The notes beneath the pieces are model-generated. The model saw only the letters and a program-made list of their open reading frames with translations, was not told the origin of the DNA and ran no database searches. DNA of 64,000 nt from Pseudidiomarina aquimaris (GTDB lineage Bacteria > Pseudomonadota > Gammaproteobacteria > Enterobacterales > Alteromonadaceae). Location: the NCBI RefSeq assembly GCF_003987395.1, contig NZ_PIPT01000006.1:62001-126000 (forward strand). Direction: 5' to 3'. The position numbers and the translations under genes are program-made. Every line of letters begins with the position of its first letter. Positions within the stretch are counted from its first letter, which is position 1. Shown in pieces: positions 18,290-27,621 of this stretch.

Positions 18290-18937
18290 ATGACAAACGC
18301 TTATAAAACACGTACACAGCTCGCTGTGGAGGCGATTCGAGAGAAAATATTGACAGGTGTTATTCAGGCCGGTGAACCGCTTAGACAAAGTGCTCTAGCG
18401 GATGAGCTTGAGGTAAGTCGCATTCCTATTCGTGAGGCACTCCTTCAGTTAGAGGCCGAGGGGTTGGTAGAGTTTGAAGCTCACAAAGGCGCCACAGCGA
18501 CGAGGTTAGCTGCAGATCAAGTGCATGAGCTATTCGAGTTGCGTGCGCTTTTGGAGTGCGATTTGCTCCGCCGCGCGATTCCTAATTTGAAAATAGATGA
18601 CTTCAGGGCAAGTGAGCGTCTCGTGCAGGAGATGGCAGCTGCTTATACCAATAACTCCGCCCAAAACTCATGGAGTGATTTGAATACGCGTTTTCACCTG
18701 AGTCTGTATGAAGCAGCGCAGCGTCCACAGACCTTGGAGTTGGTACAAAACCTCCTAGTGAAGTCAGATCGTTACATCAGAGTGCACCTAGCTTTAGCTG
18801 GTGGTGTCGATAATGCAGAGCGTGAGCATGCTGCTCTCCTTGAATGTTGCCGAGAGCGGCACATCGACGCGGCCTGTGCGTTACTGCAGGAGCATATCGA
18901 GCGTTCTGCGCAAGAGATTGCCGCCTTACTAAAGTAA
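18290..18937 (+). CDS. GntR family transcriptional regulator, FCD subfamily
   Basis: The 215-residue protein has an N-terminal winged helix at about residues 8-72 (LREKILTGVIQAGEPLRQ-like region, SALADELEVSRIPIREALLQLEAEGLVEF). A C-terminal all-helical FCD ligand domain follows (ELRALLECDLLRRAIP, then FHLSLYEAAQRP and HAALLECCRERH). The Asp/His residues expected to hold a metal or carboxylate ligand are present (LNTRFHLSL, EREHAALL). FCD regulators usually sense organic acids or amino acids. The gene is divergent from the EamA-M24-ATP-grasp operon, its likely target. A terminator follows at 19077. Confidence 0.87.
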   Translation: MTNAYKTRTQLAVEAIREKILTGVIQAGEPLRQSALADELEVSRIPIREALLQLEAEGLVEFEAHKGATATRLAADQVHELFELRALLECDLLRRAIPNLKIDDFRASERLVQEMAAAYTNNSAQNSWSDLNTRFHLSLYEAAQRPQTLELVQNLLVKSDRYIRVHLALAGGVDNAEREHAALLECCRERHIDAACALLQEHIERSAQEIAALLK

Positions 18938-19076
18938 ACGCCTGAAACGTGCACCGCGAGTTGATGCGGAAGGTTAAGAGTGGGCCTTTACACTTCGGGC
19001 CACGGAACTCATGTAGCGGGGACAGTTAGTGAATAAAAGCCGACAGTATTCTACATAAGCTACGGTTTAAGTTTGT

Positions 19077-19101
19077 AAAAGGCGTCATCGGCGCCTTTTT
19101 T
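19077..19101 (+). terminator. Intrinsic terminator after the gntR-type gene
   Basis: AAAAGGCG at 19077-19084 pairs with CGCCTTTT at 19092-19099 around a 7-nt loop and ends in six T residues. Confidence 0.8.
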
Positions 19102-19187
19102 ATTTAGATATTTTGACCGTTGTAGTTAAGAGCTGTATAAGTCCATTCTATGGGAATCTTTGTTGAAATTACGGCGATGGCATTTTG

Positions 19188-20024
19188 ATGAAACCAATCT
19201 CACGAGCACTGGTAGTTGAAGGCGGCGCGATGCGCGGCATATTTGCCGCAGGCGTACTCGATGGATTTTTGCGCGAGAGTTTCAAACCCTTCGATTTAGC
19301 GATTGGTGTTTCTGCGGGCTCGACCAATTTGATCGGCTATCTTACTGAAGATTATCAACGTAGTTATCGCATCCTCACTGAGCTGGCACAATCAAAAGAC
19401 TTCATCGATCCGATTCGGGGAATGCTAGGTGGCCACCTCTGCGATGTCGAATGGTTGTGGCGCACGTCGTATGATCAAATTGAATTGCACTTTGATCGTT
19501 ACGTGGCAGGTAAGATCCCGCTATACGCGGTTACGACACGAGTTGAAGATGGCGCGCCTTGTTATTTTCAAGTCGATGCGGAAAACATGCATCAGTTGTT
19601 CCCTGCGTCGTGCGCTATTCCCTTGGCTTTTCGTGACTTTCCCGAGGTCGATGGTGTGGCGATGACCGATGGTGGCGTAGCCGATTCAATTCCGGTATTG
19701 AAGGCCTATGAGATGGGCGCGCGGGAGATCACTGTCATCTTGTCGCGCGCCGAGGGCTACCGCAAAACCTCAGGCCGCTCACTGGGCATTACTCGCCGAA
19801 TTTTGAGCCAATACCCAAAGCTATGTGACGCCATTGAAGATCGTGCAGATCGCTACAACGCTACCATCGATTTTATTGAAAACCCACCGGAAGACTGCAC
19901 CATACATATCATTGCGCCCCCTGAGTATATGCCAGTAGGGCGTTTTACTCGCCAACGTGAGCGCCTAGAAATTGGTTACAACGCTGGTTTGCGGGCGGCC
20001 TTCGAGCATATGGATCACTTGTAA
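19188..20024 (+). CDS. Patatin-like phospholipase (YjjU-type)
   Basis: The 278-residue protein has the patatin set: glycine-rich oxyanion loop VEGGAMRGIFAAGVL at about residue 10, nucleophile GVSAGS near residue 45, and the catalytic Asp in MTDGGVADSIPV near residue 160. Patatin enzymes are Ser-Asp dyad lipid acyl hydrolases. No signal peptide is seen, so it is cytoplasmic. I use the ATG at 19188; a TTG at 19185 precedes it. Its last 10 bp overlap the end of the convergent OsmC-YcaO gene. The lipid substrate is not known. Confidence 0.86.
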   Translation: MKPISRALVVEGGAMRGIFAAGVLDGFLRESFKPFDLAIGVSAGSTNLIGYLTEDYQRSYRILTELAQSKDFIDPIRGMLGGHLCDVEWLWRTSYDQIELHFDRYVAGKIPLYAVTTRVEDGAPCYFQVDAENMHQLFPASCAIPLAFRDFPEVDGVAMTDGGVADSIPVLKAYEMGAREITVILSRAEGYRKTSGRSLGITRRILSQYPKLCDAIEDRADRYNATIDFIENPPEDCTIHIIAPPEYMPVGRFTRQRERLEIGYNAGLRAAFEHMDHL

Positions 20025-22198
20025 CTGGAGGCCCGAGCGGCATGCAGTTTCTTGTAGCTCTCGATGAGGCGTAAGTGTTTATCTAGCCCTTCTAATTGCA
20101 TATTAGTCGGTGTCAGTCCATGAAAACGTACGTCACCAAGGACAGAACCAATCACGGCTTCCATGGTGTCGTCACCATACATACGCGCTAAATTATAGCG
20201 ATAATCATCAAGTTCTAGTTCGTCGTCGAGCTCGATTTCGAGTACGGCTTGGACCGCTCGGTAAAACAACACGCGCTCAACGGTATTGTCGTTGTACTGC
20301 AAGAACATTTCGACACAGTCGAGAGCGTCTTCATGGCGACCCAGTGCAAGATAAATCAGTAGTTTTAACTCGAGAATCGTGAGCTGGCCCCATACGGTAT
20401 TTTCGTCAAACTCGATACCGATCAAGGTAATGATATCGGTATAGTTATCCAGTTGGCTTTCCTCCAACCGTTCGACCAAGTCGAGCAATTGCGCGTCGGA
20501 GAGGCGGTGCAAGTTTAGAATGTCTTCGCGATAATCGAGGGCAACATTAGTGTTGTCCCAGACCAAATCTTCAACTGGGTAGACTTCCGAATAGCCCGGC
20601 ACAAGGATGCGGCACACCGGTGCACCCAATTCTTCGTACACGGCGACATAAGCTTCTTTGCCGATATCCGCTAAGATATCAAAGAGTCGCTCAGATTCTT
20701 CAGCGTTGCTCCCAGAAAAGTCCCAATCAGCAAAGTCATAGTCGCTGCTAGCACTGAAAAAGCGCCATGAGACCAAGCCTGATGAGTCGATAAAGTGCTC
20801 AACAAAATTATTCGGTTCACTCACCGCCATCGAATTAAATGTCGGTGGCTGGAAGTCATTCAAACCTTCGAAACTGCGGCCTTGCATTAGCTCAGTAAGA
20901 CTGCGCTCTAGCGCCACGTGCATGCTTGGGTGAGCGCCAAACGAAGCGAACACACCTCCGGTACGTGGGTTCATAAGCGTGACACACATGACTGGGAACT
21001 GACCGCCGAGCGAGGCATCCTTAACTAAAATCGGATAGCCCTGGGCTTCCAATGCCTGTACGGCTTCAACTAAATCAGGGTAGCGCGCCATGACTTCAGC
21101 AGGTACGTCAGGTAGGGCGATCTCGTTTTCTAAAATTTCGCGTTTCACCGCGCGCTCGAAGATCTCAGACAAACATTGTACTTGCGCTTCGACCAGCGTA
21201 TTGCCAGCACTCATGCCGTTACTCAGGTATAAGTTTTCAATAAGATTCGACGGAAAATACACAGTCTCGCCGTCAGAATGGCGGCGGAAAGGCAAGGCAC
21301 AGATACCGCGGTCACGACGCCCAGAGTTGGTATCAATCAAATGCGAGCCCTGCAACTCGCCTTCGGGGTCGTAAATCGGCAGGCAATAGCTATCAAGCAG
21401 TCCGCTTGGCACAGCATCATCGGCGGTTAATGGGAACCATTTTTCATTGGGATAATGGACAAATTCACTATTGGCAATCTCTTCGCCAAAAAACTGGTCG
21501 TTGTAGAAAAAGTTACAATTCAGACGTTCAATGAACTCGCCTAGAGCTGAAGCCAAAGCAGCCTCTTTGGTCGCGCCCTTACCATTGGTGAAGCACATAG
21601 GGGAGGCGGCATCACGTATGTGAAGCGACCAAACATGGGGGACGATGTTGCGCCAAGAGGCAATCTCGATTTTCATCCCTAGGTCGGCCAAGATCTGGGT
21701 CATATTGGCGATGGTTTGCTCGAGCGGTAGGTCCTTCCCTTCGATGTAGGTGAGAGCGCTTCCTTCAGGAGCTCCCATGAGCAATGCTTGGGTATCTTCG
21801 TCAAGATTCTCGACCACCTCAATTTGGAACTCAGGCCCAGTTTGCACCACTTTTTTTACTGTGCAGCGCTCGATAGAACGCAAAATACCTTGGCGATCTT
21901 TCTCGGAAATATCTTCCGGTAGTTCGACTTGGATTTTGAAAATCTGGTTGTAACGATTTTCTGGGTCAACAATATTGTTCTGTGACAAACGAATATTTTC
22001 AGTCGGGATATCGCGTGACAAGCAATAGACTTTGACAAAGTAGGCGGCGCACATGGCTGAAGAAGCCAAGAAATAATCAAATGGGCTAGGTGCCGAACCG
22101 TCGCCTTTATAACGAATCGGTTGATCGGTAACGACGGTAAAGTCGTCGAATTTAGCTTCAAGACGAAGATTGTCGAGAAAATTTACTTTGATTTCCAT
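20015..22198 (-). CDS. OsmC domain-YcaO domain fusion protein
   Basis: The 727-residue protein joins two families. Residues 1-140 are an OsmC/Ohr-type domain with a likely peroxidatic pair at C50 (SSAMCAAYF) and C112 (IERCTVKKVV). From about 145 to the end it follows E. coli YcaO closely: NGKGATKEAALASALGEFIERL, SNGMSAGNTLVEAQVQCLSEIFERAVK, ASFGAHPSMHVALERSLTEL, HFIDSSGLVSW. A helical TPR-like tail follows. YcaO proteins activate amide carbonyls with ATP; E. coli YcaO is linked to RimO methylthiolation of ribosomal protein S12. The fusion suggests a link to peroxide or sulfur chemistry. No precursor peptide gene was seen nearby. Confidence 0.87.
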   Translation of the reverse strand: MEIKVNFLDNLRLEAKFDDFTVVTDQPIRYKGDGSAPSPFDYFLASSAMCAAYFVKVYCLSRDIPTENIRLSQNNIVDPENRYNQIFKIQVELPEDISEKDRQGILRSIERCTVKKVVQTGPEFQIEVVENLDEDTQALLMGAPEGSALTYIEGKDLPLEQTIANMTQILADLGMKIEIASWRNIVPHVWSLHIRDAASPMCFTNGKGATKEAALASALGEFIERLNCNFFYNDQFFGEEIANSEFVHYPNEKWFPLTADDAVPSGLLDSYCLPIYDPEGELQGSHLIDTNSGRRDRGICALPFRRHSDGETVYFPSNLIENLYLSNGMSAGNTLVEAQVQCLSEIFERAVKREILENEIALPDVPAEVMARYPDLVEAVQALEAQGYPILVKDASLGGQFPVMCVTLMNPRTGGVFASFGAHPSMHVALERSLTELMQGRSFEGLNDFQPPTFNSMAVSEPNNFVEHFIDSSGLVSWRFFSASSDYDFADWDFSGSNAEESERLFDILADIGKEAYVAVYEELGAPVCRILVPGYSEVYPVEDLVWDNTNVALDYREDILNLHRLSDAQLLDLVERLEESQLDNYTDIITLIGIEFDENTVWGQLTILELKLLIYLALGRHEDALDCVEMFLQYNDNTVERVLFYRAVQAVLEIELDDELELDDYRYNLARMYGDDTMEAVIGSVLGDVRFHGLTPTNMQLEGLDKHLRLIESYKKLHAARASSYK

Positions 22199-22355
22199 GA
22201 TGTGCGCTACTTTTTGCGGGGGCGTTTGCCCTGAATGTATTCAACCTGCGCTATTATCCACATTTTCACCCCTTTCGTCTGCGTGGAATTTTTCGCCATT
22301 ATGTATTACGCTTGGCAAACAATAATAATTATACAAACCGTAAAGACTTTTCTAC

Positions 22356-24104
22356 ATGAATGCATTGTTACGCCAGCTCAGCTGGGTGTCTATCTGCTTA
22401 CTCAGCTTCCTATTGTTGGCTACGGCAACGTCGGCTCGTGCTGCTATACCTACCAGCAAGATTGGTGCCGAGCCGATTCGACTCGAAAGCTTTCCGATTG
22501 AGTACACAGTTGCACCGCGCACTGATATGAGCTTAAGTGAAGTTCGCACGCTGTCTTACACCCCTTATGAAAGCAGGTTGGCGCTTGGAACTGAGGCGAA
22601 ATCAGTATGGGTCCGCTTCCGTATAGAAAATACGGGCAGTGAGGCGCGCCGACTATTTATTCATTTTCCTGAGGCTTATCACAACCGCGCGGTAGAATTT
22701 TACGAATTACGCGAGGGCGTCGTGCATGAGCGCGTTAAAATAGAATTAAATGATGCTGAGCAACATCCGAAGATGATTCGCGAGCAGGCGGTTTATGACA
22801 CCACGCTTGCGGCTGGGCAAAGTGCTACCTTTTACGTGCATAGCTGGTCATATTCACATCAATGGTTCGCACTCAATGTTTATGACGAGCAACATTCACG
22901 TGATGCGCTGGCAGGAACAATGCTCGATATCGCGTTGATGGTAGGTATTTTACTCGCGTTGTTTATCTTTAACTTCTTGCTCTACTTTTCTTCTCGCTCT
23001 GTTGAAAACGTCTACTACGCCTTGTATTTGATATCAGGCGCAACATGGATTGCACTTTCATACGGCTTGCTGAGCAATATGCTTGGGCTATTTGGCGATA
23101 TAGCGTTGCAGTTTCATTTATCGCTCATGGCAATGGCAATGTTTCTGGTGTTATTCATGATTGCCATATTTGATACCAAGCGCAGCTTTCCGATTGAACA
23201 CAAGATACTGGTAGCACTTCTTGCCGTCATCGTGGCGGACTTTATCTATGGCATTTTTGATATTGTCGCAGCGCTTAGTTATGCCAGTAGTATTGCCGCA
23301 ATTATGATCGTGATCACACTCTCCGTTGGCCTCTCGATTTGGCGTAAAGGGCATCCGCTGGCGATCTACTTTTTACTTGGCCATAGCTTTTTCTTTATCT
23401 TCAATGCGCTTGCGGTGCTGTACTACAAGTCTATCCTCGATTTCAGCTATATCACCAAGCATGGTGTTGGCATTGGCATTATGCTTGAAGCACTCATGCT
23501 TGCTTTCATTGTCGCCTATCGCATCAAGATGTTAGAGCAGGTGAAAGCCAGCCAAGAGCAATTGCGTATCGAGGCGCAAACCGACTCGTTGACCGGTCTT
23601 TATAATCGCCGCTATTTTCATCGTCGTGCGAACGAGCTGTTAGAGAAAGCGAAAGCGCAGGGCGTCGAGATGGCGGTACTTGCTGTTGATCTTGACGACT
23701 TTAAACAGGTGAATGATGCGCATGGCCATCATGTGGGCGACCGTGTTTTGATAGAGCTAGCAAAGCTTCTAACCGCCTCATGTCGATCACATGACATCGT
23801 TGCGCGCTTTGGCGGCGAAGAGTTCATGATCTTGCTCTACCGCACTTCTTTGAACAGCGCTGAAGCCATTGCTGAAACCTTGCGTCGACAAGTGCACGAT
23901 ATCAATGTAGCCGAACCGAGCTCTCAAGCCTTGAGGGTCACCGTGAGTGTTGGCGTTGCTGGTGTCGACCTCAATGTGTCATCTATCGAGCTGGCGCTAC
24001 ATGATGCGGATACAGCTCTCTACCAAGCGAAAGGCAACGGCCGTGACTGTGTCTGTGTCTATGGTGAGGCCAGCGACGTGAGCCTTTCGCGCGAGACCAA
24101 TTAA
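22356..24104 (+). CDS. 7TMR-DISM diguanylate cyclase (GGDEF)
   Basis: The 582-residue protein has a signal peptide (about 1-29) and a periplasmic 7TMR-DISM extracellular domain at about 40-180 (SVWVRFRIENTGSEARRLFI). Seven transmembrane helices at about 185-385 and a short coiled linker follow. A GGDEF domain ends the protein. The catalytic motif is intact (RFGGEEFMI, near residue 490). The inhibitory I-site RSHD lies five residues before it, so it should make cyclic-di-GMP with product inhibition. The periplasmic ligand is unknown. The 3' end overlaps the convergent DUF3750 gene by 4 bp. Confidence 0.9.
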   Translation: MNALLRQLSWVSICLLSFLLLATATSARAAIPTSKIGAEPIRLESFPIEYTVAPRTDMSLSEVRTLSYTPYESRLALGTEAKSVWVRFRIENTGSEARRLFIHFPEAYHNRAVEFYELREGVVHERVKIELNDAEQHPKMIREQAVYDTTLAAGQSATFYVHSWSYSHQWFALNVYDEQHSRDALAGTMLDIALMVGILLALFIFNFLLYFSSRSVENVYYALYLISGATWIALSYGLLSNMLGLFGDIALQFHLSLMAMAMFLVLFMIAIFDTKRSFPIEHKILVALLAVIVADFIYGIFDIVAALSYASSIAAIMIVITLSVGLSIWRKGHPLAIYFLLGHSFFFIFNALAVLYYKSILDFSYITKHGVGIGIMLEALMLAFIVAYRIKMLEQVKASQEQLRIEAQTDSLTGLYNRRYFHRRANELLEKAKAQGVEMAVLAVDLDDFKQVNDAHGHHVGDRVLIELAKLLTASCRSHDIVARFGGEEFMILLYRTSLNSAEAIAETLRRQVHDINVAEPSSQALRVTVSVGVAGVDLNVSSIELALHDADTALYQAKGNGRDCVCVYGEASDVSLSRETN

Positions 24105-24664
24105 TAAGGCAAGCGTGGGTCGTTGTCAGCGTAACCGCTACCAATAGCACTGAACGGTAGCTGTAGACCTAATTCAGGAAAACGCAGCGCGATCCAGGCG
24201 GGAAAGGTGTTGCTGTTTGGACCCGGCACTGCTTCGTATTCATTCGCCCAAGGATATTCATCTGCTGCAGCGGCAATCTGTGGAATTAGCTGTGCAGCTT
24301 GACTCCCTGTAACTGTCAGCAGCTTCTCTGGTCGTGCGCCATACCAATAACGATCCGGCGTTGCCGTTTGGTAAATGCGTAGTGCTGGTTGGCCACTATC
24401 GACGCGCCAACCGACCACCTCATAGACCGTATATTCACTCGCATCGGCAGGCTTCACTGCGAGCCAGCTATGCACAGCAAACCAGCCGCGCCAACCAAAG
24501 GCGTCCGCAGCATAGGCTTCAATCACCGCCTCGCTGGTAACAGTTGGCGATAACGAAAGGCCTGCCGGCTCGCGCGAAGTGTTGCGCCAGTCTTGCGAGG
24601 AACAGGCAACCACGCTGCTCGTTAGCAGCAGTACGGCAAAGATTGAAAAGATAGAACGCTGCAA
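24101..24664 (-). CDS. DUF3750 family lipoprotein
   Basis: I prefer the TTG at 24664 as the start because GGAG lies 7 nt upstream and the product then begins with a compact lipoprotein signal, MQRSIFSIFAVLLLTSSVVAC. A TTG at 24685 would add seven residues. The mature protein carries the DUF3750 signature PGPNSNTFPAWIALRFPEL near the C-terminus, plus WFAVHSWLAVKP. DUF3750 proteins are found across proteobacteria without an assigned role. The VVAC lipobox predicts a lipid anchor. It is convergent with the diguanylate cyclase gene. Confidence 0.75.
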   Translation of the reverse strand: MQRSIFSIFAVLLLTSSVVACSSQDWRNTSREPAGLSLSPTVTSEAVIEAYAADAFGWRGWFAVHSWLAVKPADASEYTVYEVVGWRVDSGQPALRIYQTATPDRYWYGARPEKLLTVTGSQAAQLIPQIAAAADEYPWANEYEAVPGPNSNTFPAWIALRFPELGLQLPFSAIGSGYADNDPRLPY

Positions 24665-24791
24665 AGTTTTAACTCCAAAATTCAAGTTTAAGACTATTTA
24701 ATTCTGCCTTGAGTAGCTAAAAGATCACTTCATTCGCTGTTACAATTAGCTTACGCCGAGTACATTGAAAACAGCAAATAGGGATGACGAG

Positions 24792-26084
24792 ATGACCGAA
24801 CACATTGTTGTGGTAGGGGGTGGGGCCGGTGGTTTAGAGTTGGTGACGCGTCTTGCGCGCAAGTTTAAACGTGACAGCTCAGTTCAAGTCACGCTCGTGG
24901 ATCGCAATCTCACGCATATCTGGAAACCCTTATTGCATGAAGTGGCTGCAGGCGCATTGGATGCTGATGTTGATGGCGTTGATTATCGCGTACAGGCGGC
25001 AAGTGCGGGATTTCGCTTTCAGCCCGGCGAGTTAATCGATGTTGATGCTGAGCAGCAACAGATTCGCTTAGCCGCGATGACTGATGATGCGGGGCATGAA
25101 ATTGTCGCGGAACGCGTGATTCCCTACACCACTTTGGTTCTCGCAATCGGTTCGGTGACGAATGACTTTGGTACGAAAGGCGCGGCCGAGCACTGTTATT
25201 TTCTTGATAGTGTGCGCCAAGCGCGACGCTTCCACCATACTCTTATGAATACCTTTCTCGCACTCCAAGCGAAGCAATATCCGCAACCACTAAGTGTCGC
25301 GATTGTTGGTGGTGGCGCAACGGGAGTAGAGCTTTCGGCCGAATTACATAAGTCTGCGGAACTTATTCGTGCTTATGGCTTTGATGATTTCAATATGAGC
25401 CAGCTACAAATCACTTTGGTTGAAGCGGGTGAGCGGATCTTGCCGGCATTACCAGAGCGCATTGCGGCGTCGGCATTGCATGAATTAGAAGCGCTTGGCG
25501 TGCAGGTGCGGACCGCCACGGCAGTCACCGAAATCAATGAGCAAGGCCTGGTTACTAAAGACGGTGAACTCATCGCAGCACCCATCAAAGTATGGGCAGC
25601 AGGGGTAAAAGCGCCACCATTTCTCGCCAATCTCAATGGCTTTGAATGTAATCGAGGCAACCAGATCATTGCTCGCCCAACGTTGCAAAGTTCGACTTAC
25701 GACAATGTGTTTGTGCTCGGCGACTGCGCTGCGGTTGAGCAGCCCGATGGTTCTCGTGTACCGCCACGAGCGCAAGCGGCACACCAAATGGCAAGCCATA
25801 TCTACAAGGTCATTTGTGCACAAAAACAAGGGCACGAGCTACCGTCTTTCCGTTATCGTGATCACGGTTCATTGGTTTCGCTATCGAGTTATTCAGCAGT
25901 CGGCAGTCTTATGGGCAATTTGACCAAAGGCTCAATGAAAGTCGAAGGTTTACTGGCCCGGGTGATGTATAAATCGCTCTACCGTATGCATCAGGTAGCG
26001 GTACATGGCTATTTTCGGACCTTGTTATACATGCTGGCGCAAGTTATCAATCGCCGCTTGCGGCCACGCCTTAAGTTACATTAG
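24792..26084 (+). CDS. ndh: Type II NADH:quinone oxidoreductase (NDH-2)
   Basis: The 430-residue flavoprotein has the N-terminal FAD dinucleotide fold (HIVVVGGGAGGLELVTRLA), the NADH fold (VAIVGGGATGVELSAELH, near residue 170) and the FAD-closing motif VFVLGDCAAVEQPDG near residue 305. A C-terminal amphipathic region ending at RRLRPRLKLH may bind the membrane. NDH-2 passes electrons from NADH to quinone without pumping protons. I chose the ATG at 24792 because the FAD motif then starts at residue 5; the frame extends to 24765 without a convincing start. Confidence 0.9.
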   Translation: MTEHIVVVGGGAGGLELVTRLARKFKRDSSVQVTLVDRNLTHIWKPLLHEVAAGALDADVDGVDYRVQAASAGFRFQPGELIDVDAEQQQIRLAAMTDDAGHEIVAERVIPYTTLVLAIGSVTNDFGTKGAAEHCYFLDSVRQARRFHHTLMNTFLALQAKQYPQPLSVAIVGGGATGVELSAELHKSAELIRAYGFDDFNMSQLQITLVEAGERILPALPERIAASALHELEALGVQVRTATAVTEINEQGLVTKDGELIAAPIKVWAAGVKAPPFLANLNGFECNRGNQIIARPTLQSSTYDNVFVLGDCAAVEQPDGSRVPPRAQAAHQMASHIYKVICAQKQGHELPSFRYRDHGSLVSLSSYSAVGSLMGNLTKGSMKVEGLLARVMYKSLYRMHQVAVHGYFRTLLYMLAQVINRRLRPRLKLH

Positions 26085-26211
26085 ACGGTAAATTAAGTGA
26101 CCTTACGCGTTTGTTTACAATTCAACCTAGCATTTGTAACGGAATTCTAGTGAACTATTGCTTTTATTTCGTTAGGATAACGTTTTTACAACAAGCTACG
26201 GAAGTTACAAA

Positions 26212-27621
26212 ATGAGCAAAAAAGGATGGGGCATTGGCGTTGCTGTAGTGGTTGCTGGGTTGGTTATCAGCCCAACATTAATTGGCTCGCAAGCAGAATC
26301 GAGTATACGTGAACATGTGGCGCTATTTGACCAAGAGCAACCTGCCTACAGTCTAGAAGTGGTCAGTTACGAGCGCGGTTGGTTTAGCGCTAATGCGGTG
26401 CTAAAAATGAGTGTCGATTTGGCAACGTTAATGGTAGATCCAGACGCTGAGGAAGTCAGTACGCTTATCGACGTTTCGATTCAGCATGGTCCGATTCTGA
26501 CGGATCAAGGATTTGGCTTAGGTCTCGCCGCTTGGCAAGCCACCAATGATGGCGCCGGGCTTGAGACTTATGTTCAGTGGGATACTGAACAACCATTTTA
26601 TTTGCAGCAAGGCACAGTCAACCTCTTAGGCATCGGCGTTTTTCAAGACTACATCCCTGCTATTCAGAGCACCTCTGCACTGCCAGACTTCAGCTTTAGT
26701 ATGACCGAGTTCCGTGGCGATGGTCACTACAGTAATGGTGAATTCAGCTATCAAGGTAACCACGAACAGTTACAGCTAAACGTAGCTGATGAGTTTTCGG
26801 TTGATGTTAATGCGATGGCGATAAACTTTGATGCAACTGCGGATCTGAAGACCATGCTGCGAGGTGTTTATTACCCCTCTGCAGTCACTTTTACGCTGGG
26901 GCAGATGCGTATGGCTGCTGCTGAAGAAGAACTCTTTTTGATGAGTCACTTAGTCAGTGATATAGCGATGCTAGAAAGTGAAGACGGCAGCCTCGTGCAC
27001 GTTCACATGGGTTATAAAGCGGATAACCTCTATGTCGATGGGACCGAAGTGAGCGACGTGCGTATGCTGACGCAGGTAAATAATATTGATCGTGGGTTTA
27101 TCGATGACTACTTTAGCTCAATGAAAGATCTTGTGGGTGAGGACGATCCACAAGTTCTTGCCACGAGAATGACGGCGATGATGGAGCGGCATAAGGCTGA
27201 CTTACTGACAGCACAACCTGAGCTCGCTTTCCCTGACTTTGGCTTTAGCATGACAGAAGGAAGTCTGGATGGCTCAATGTTGATGACGCTAGCGCAAATT
27301 GATCAGTTGCCCGCGCAAGTTGACGATGCCTTTATTCAGCAGAACCTGATAGCCAATGCCGATCTGAAAATCGACAAAGCGCTAGCGCATAAACTTGCGA
27401 GCGCCTACGTGCGCACCGCATTTGCCGCAGGTGGACCGGTTGACATGGACCCTGAGCAGTTAAATGAGCTCGCCGAACAACAGGCAACCACGATGCTGCA
27501 GAACTTTGTCCAGCAAGGCATGTTAACGAGCGAAGAAGAGCATTATTTATTCCATGCGGAAGTCGCGCAAGGCATGCTTAATCTAAATGGCCAGCAGTTA
27601 CCTTTAGGGCAGATGATGTAA
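26212..27621 (+). CDS. DUF945 (YdgA) family protein
   Basis: The 469-residue protein begins with an uncleaved signal-anchor (GWGIGVAVVVAGLVISPTLIG), followed by the YdgA-type pattern VVSYERGWFSANAVLKMSVD. A long beta-rich periplasmic region and a helical C-terminal part follow. DUF945 proteins resemble AsmA-like or lipid-handling envelope proteins in build, but none has a settled role. The stop codon overlaps the first base of the next gene, so the two are translationally coupled. Confidence 0.78.
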   Translation: MSKKGWGIGVAVVVAGLVISPTLIGSQAESSIREHVALFDQEQPAYSLEVVSYERGWFSANAVLKMSVDLATLMVDPDAEEVSTLIDVSIQHGPILTDQGFGLGLAAWQATNDGAGLETYVQWDTEQPFYLQQGTVNLLGIGVFQDYIPAIQSTSALPDFSFSMTEFRGDGHYSNGEFSYQGNHEQLQLNVADEFSVDVNAMAINFDATADLKTMLRGVYYPSAVTFTLGQMRMAAAEEELFLMSHLVSDIAMLESEDGSLVHVHMGYKADNLYVDGTEVSDVRMLTQVNNIDRGFIDDYFSSMKDLVGEDDPQVLATRMTAMMERHKADLLTAQPELAFPDFGFSMTEGSLDGSMLMTLAQIDQLPAQVDDAFIQQNLIANADLKIDKALAHKLASAYVRTAFAAGGPVDMDPEQLNELAEQQATTMLQNFVQQGMLTSEEEHYLFHAEVAQGMLNLNGQQLPLGQMM

